The position numbers and the translations under genes were made by a program. Of a DNA stretch of 5,966 nt, positions 4,975 through 5,966 are shown in pieces (within the stretch, counting starts at the first letter, position 1; each line of letters opens with the position of its first letter). Below the pieces are notes generated by a model. It was not told the DNA's origin and did not search any database. It worked only from the letters and a program-made list of their open reading frames with translations. This DNA comes from Gemmatimonadota bacterium (lineage in GTDB: Bacteria; Gemmatimonadota; Gemmatimonadetes; Gemmatimonadales; GWC2-71-9): assembly GCA_003221825.1 (NCBI GenBank), contig QHUE01000186.1, positions 1-5,966 of the forward strand, in the 5' to 3' direction.

Positions 4975-5966
4975 GCGGCGCCTCCACGGTCGACGGCACG
5001 AACGTCGATTTCTCGGCCAGCCCGCCGAGCCAGAAGATGAAGCCGACCAGCGACAGGAAGATGAGCACGCAGGTACTGATCATGATCGCCGCGTAGCCCA
5101 AAGCGGGCGTTGCGGCGTAGGGCGTCATGTCCTGCATGACTCCATACACGTGCCAATGCTGGCGGATGCCGCTGCGGGCGAATCCCATCAGACCCATCAG
5201 CCACGTGAACGTCACGGCGAGGATGAAGAGCGCGTACTGCGAGCGCGGCGGCATCTTGCCCCACTGGATCGCGCCGAGCGACTGCGCGCCGCGGGCCATG
5301 AGCACGTCGATGACGGTGACGAAGATGATGCAGGCGAGCACGGCACCCACCTGATACACTGAGTATCCGATGCGGACGATGGCTTCCACAAAGTAGCCGC
5401 GAATCCCGAAGAACAGCACGATGGCGGCGGCGATCACGAACATCCCCGCCTGGATGCGCGTGCCGGTCTGCGCCCACGGCACCACTTGCCGGATATTGGC
5501 CCGGCGATACAGCAGGAAGGAGAGGAACGTCGACAGAATCATCAGGTTGACGGCGGTGTTCTTGGCGCTCATGACGCCGAGCGCGCCGAGCAGCGGGTGG
5601 TGTGAGCCGCCCATCGCCGCGAGCTCGCGCGAATCGGCGATCATAGTGTGCGGCGTTCCCCAGACCAGCGCGCCGAGCACCAGCACGACGAGCAGCCATT
5701 TGGTGTATGGGCGGAAGCGTTCGGCGCCGGGAATCCGCCCCATCCCGACCCAGAGGTAGTAATTGCCGGCGAGGAACAGCACCGCGATGAGGAAGGCCTG
5801 GATCACCCAGAGCCAGCTCATGAAGCCGCCCATCATGGTGATGCCTAACGACTGGTCATACTGGTAGATCTCACGGCCCAGCCAGTAGCCGGCGAAGGGC
5901 AGCACGATCAGCGCCGACATCGCGATGAAGTTGCCGACGTACCCCATCCAGTCGTAGTGCGCCCGC
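4961..5966 (-). CDS. Cytochrome bd-like quinol oxidase subunit I homologue (partial, N-terminus outside window)
   Basis: Integral membrane protein. The open frame continues to the window edge: codons before the first internal Met (5947) read RAHYDW, so that Met is not the start. In total 334 residues plus a TAA stop are visible. Counting from the Met at 5947, about eight membrane helices can be seen, near residues 1-22, 41-66, 82-98, 128-147, 166-183, 198-215, 237-256 and 284-309. The stretch HYDWMGYVGN, followed by PFAGYW, YYLWVGM and GAERFRPYTKW, matches what I recall of the 'cytochrome ubiquinol oxidase subunit I' proteins of Nitrospira, anammox bacteria and Gemmatimonadota. These are distant from E. 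coli CydA, and the GRQPW motif typical of CydA is not seen here. Canonical members oxidise quinol and reduce oxygen at haems b/d. With a haem-copper oxidase in the same operon, this one may instead pass electrons to the cytochromes c (inference). The C-terminus overlaps the next gene by 14 bases. The family is fairly certain, the role is not. Confidence 0.82.
   Translation of the reverse strand, partial: RAHYDWMGYVGNFIAMSALIVLPFAGYWLGREIYQYDQSLGITMMGGFMSWLWVIQAFLIAVLFLAGNYYLWVGMGRIPGAERFRPYTKWLLVVLVLGALVWGTPHTMIADSRELAAMGGSHHPLLGALGVMSAKNTAVNLMILSTFLSFLLYRRANIRQVVPWAQTGTRIQAGMFVIAAAIVLFFGIRGYFVEAIVRIGYSVYQVGAVLACIIFVTVIDVLMARGAQSLGAIQWGKMPPRSQYALFILAVTFTWLMGLMGFARSGIRQHWHVYGVMQDMTPYAATPALGYAAIMISTCVLIFLSLVGFIFWLGGLAEKSTFVPSTVEAPHVGH
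4981..4985 (-). promoter_or_regulatory. Ribosome binding site of the dihaem cytochrome c gene
   Basis: GGAGG on the minus strand, six bases before ATG 4974. It lies inside the last codons of the bd-like gene and fixes the start of the cytochrome c gene despite the 14-base overlap. Confidence 0.75.

Noticed and set aside
4911..5699. Minus-strand open frame (262 codons) overlapping the bd-like gene in another frame
   Set aside because: Arg/Ala-rich composition without membrane helices; the overlapping frame has a consistent eight-helix membrane protein.
4961..5966. Membrane protein as an NrfD/ActC-type subunit of alternative complex III
   Set aside because: The motifs around HYDWMGYVGN and GAERFRPYTKW fit the recalled bd-like family better, and no iron-sulfur or ActB-like partner is present.
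1..5966. tRNA, rRNA, CRISPR array, insertion sequence or phage attachment site
   Set aside because: No spaced direct repeats, transposase motifs or RNA-gene signatures were seen; coding sequence fills practically the whole window.

Overview
The window is a block of GC-rich bacterial DNA that codes almost entirely on the minus strand. Read in the direction of transcription (from 5966 down to 1), it holds seven genes. The two outer ones run off the window edges. All appear to belong to one respiratory operon for a membrane-bound, multi-haem electron-transfer chain ending in a haem-copper oxygen reductase. High GC, GTG starts, strong GGAGG ribosome binding sites and the protein family mix suggest a soil or sediment bacterium. 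The flavour is that of Gemmatimonadota, or less likely Acidobacteriota, Nitrospirota or a related uncultured phylum. This is inference from recalled family resemblance, not from a search.

Layout, in transcription order: (1) 5966-4961, C-terminal part of a cytochrome bd-like quinol oxidase subunit I homologue; (2) 4974-4177, membrane-anchored two-domain dihaem cytochrome c; (3) 4180-3401, cytochrome c with three N-terminal membrane helices and one haem; (4) 3404-1866, dihaem cytochrome c fused to an ethylbenzene-dehydrogenase/nitrite-oxidoreductase gamma-subunit-like haem b domain with a C-terminal membrane anchor; (5) 1869-1114, exported protein with a cupredoxin-like copper site and a carboxypeptidase-regulatory-like beta domain; (6) 1096-425, cytochrome c oxidase subunit II with an intact CuA site; (7) 428-1, N-terminal part of cytochrome c oxidase subunit I. 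Gene 7 has no stop codon inside the window.

The genes are packed with almost no space. Four junctions are 4-base ATGA or GTGA overlaps, one is a 14-base overlap, and the only gap is 17 bases. No intergenic region can hold a promoter, terminator or RNA gene. The promoter must lie beyond base 5966, and the operon continues past base 1, probably into the rest of subunit I and further oxidase subunits.

Proposed working (inference): the bd-like membrane subunit takes electrons from quinol. The cytochromes c and the copper protein carry them on the periplasmic side to CuA of subunit II, and subunit I reduces oxygen. The operon would then be a quinol-to-oxygen relay in which a bd-like protein replaces a bc1 complex. 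The presence of a nitrite-oxidoreductase-gamma-like domain leaves open that some electrons instead come from a molybdenum enzyme encoded elsewhere. The unusual content is the combination of bd-like, DMSO-reductase-gamma-like, cupredoxin and haem-copper parts in one coupled operon.
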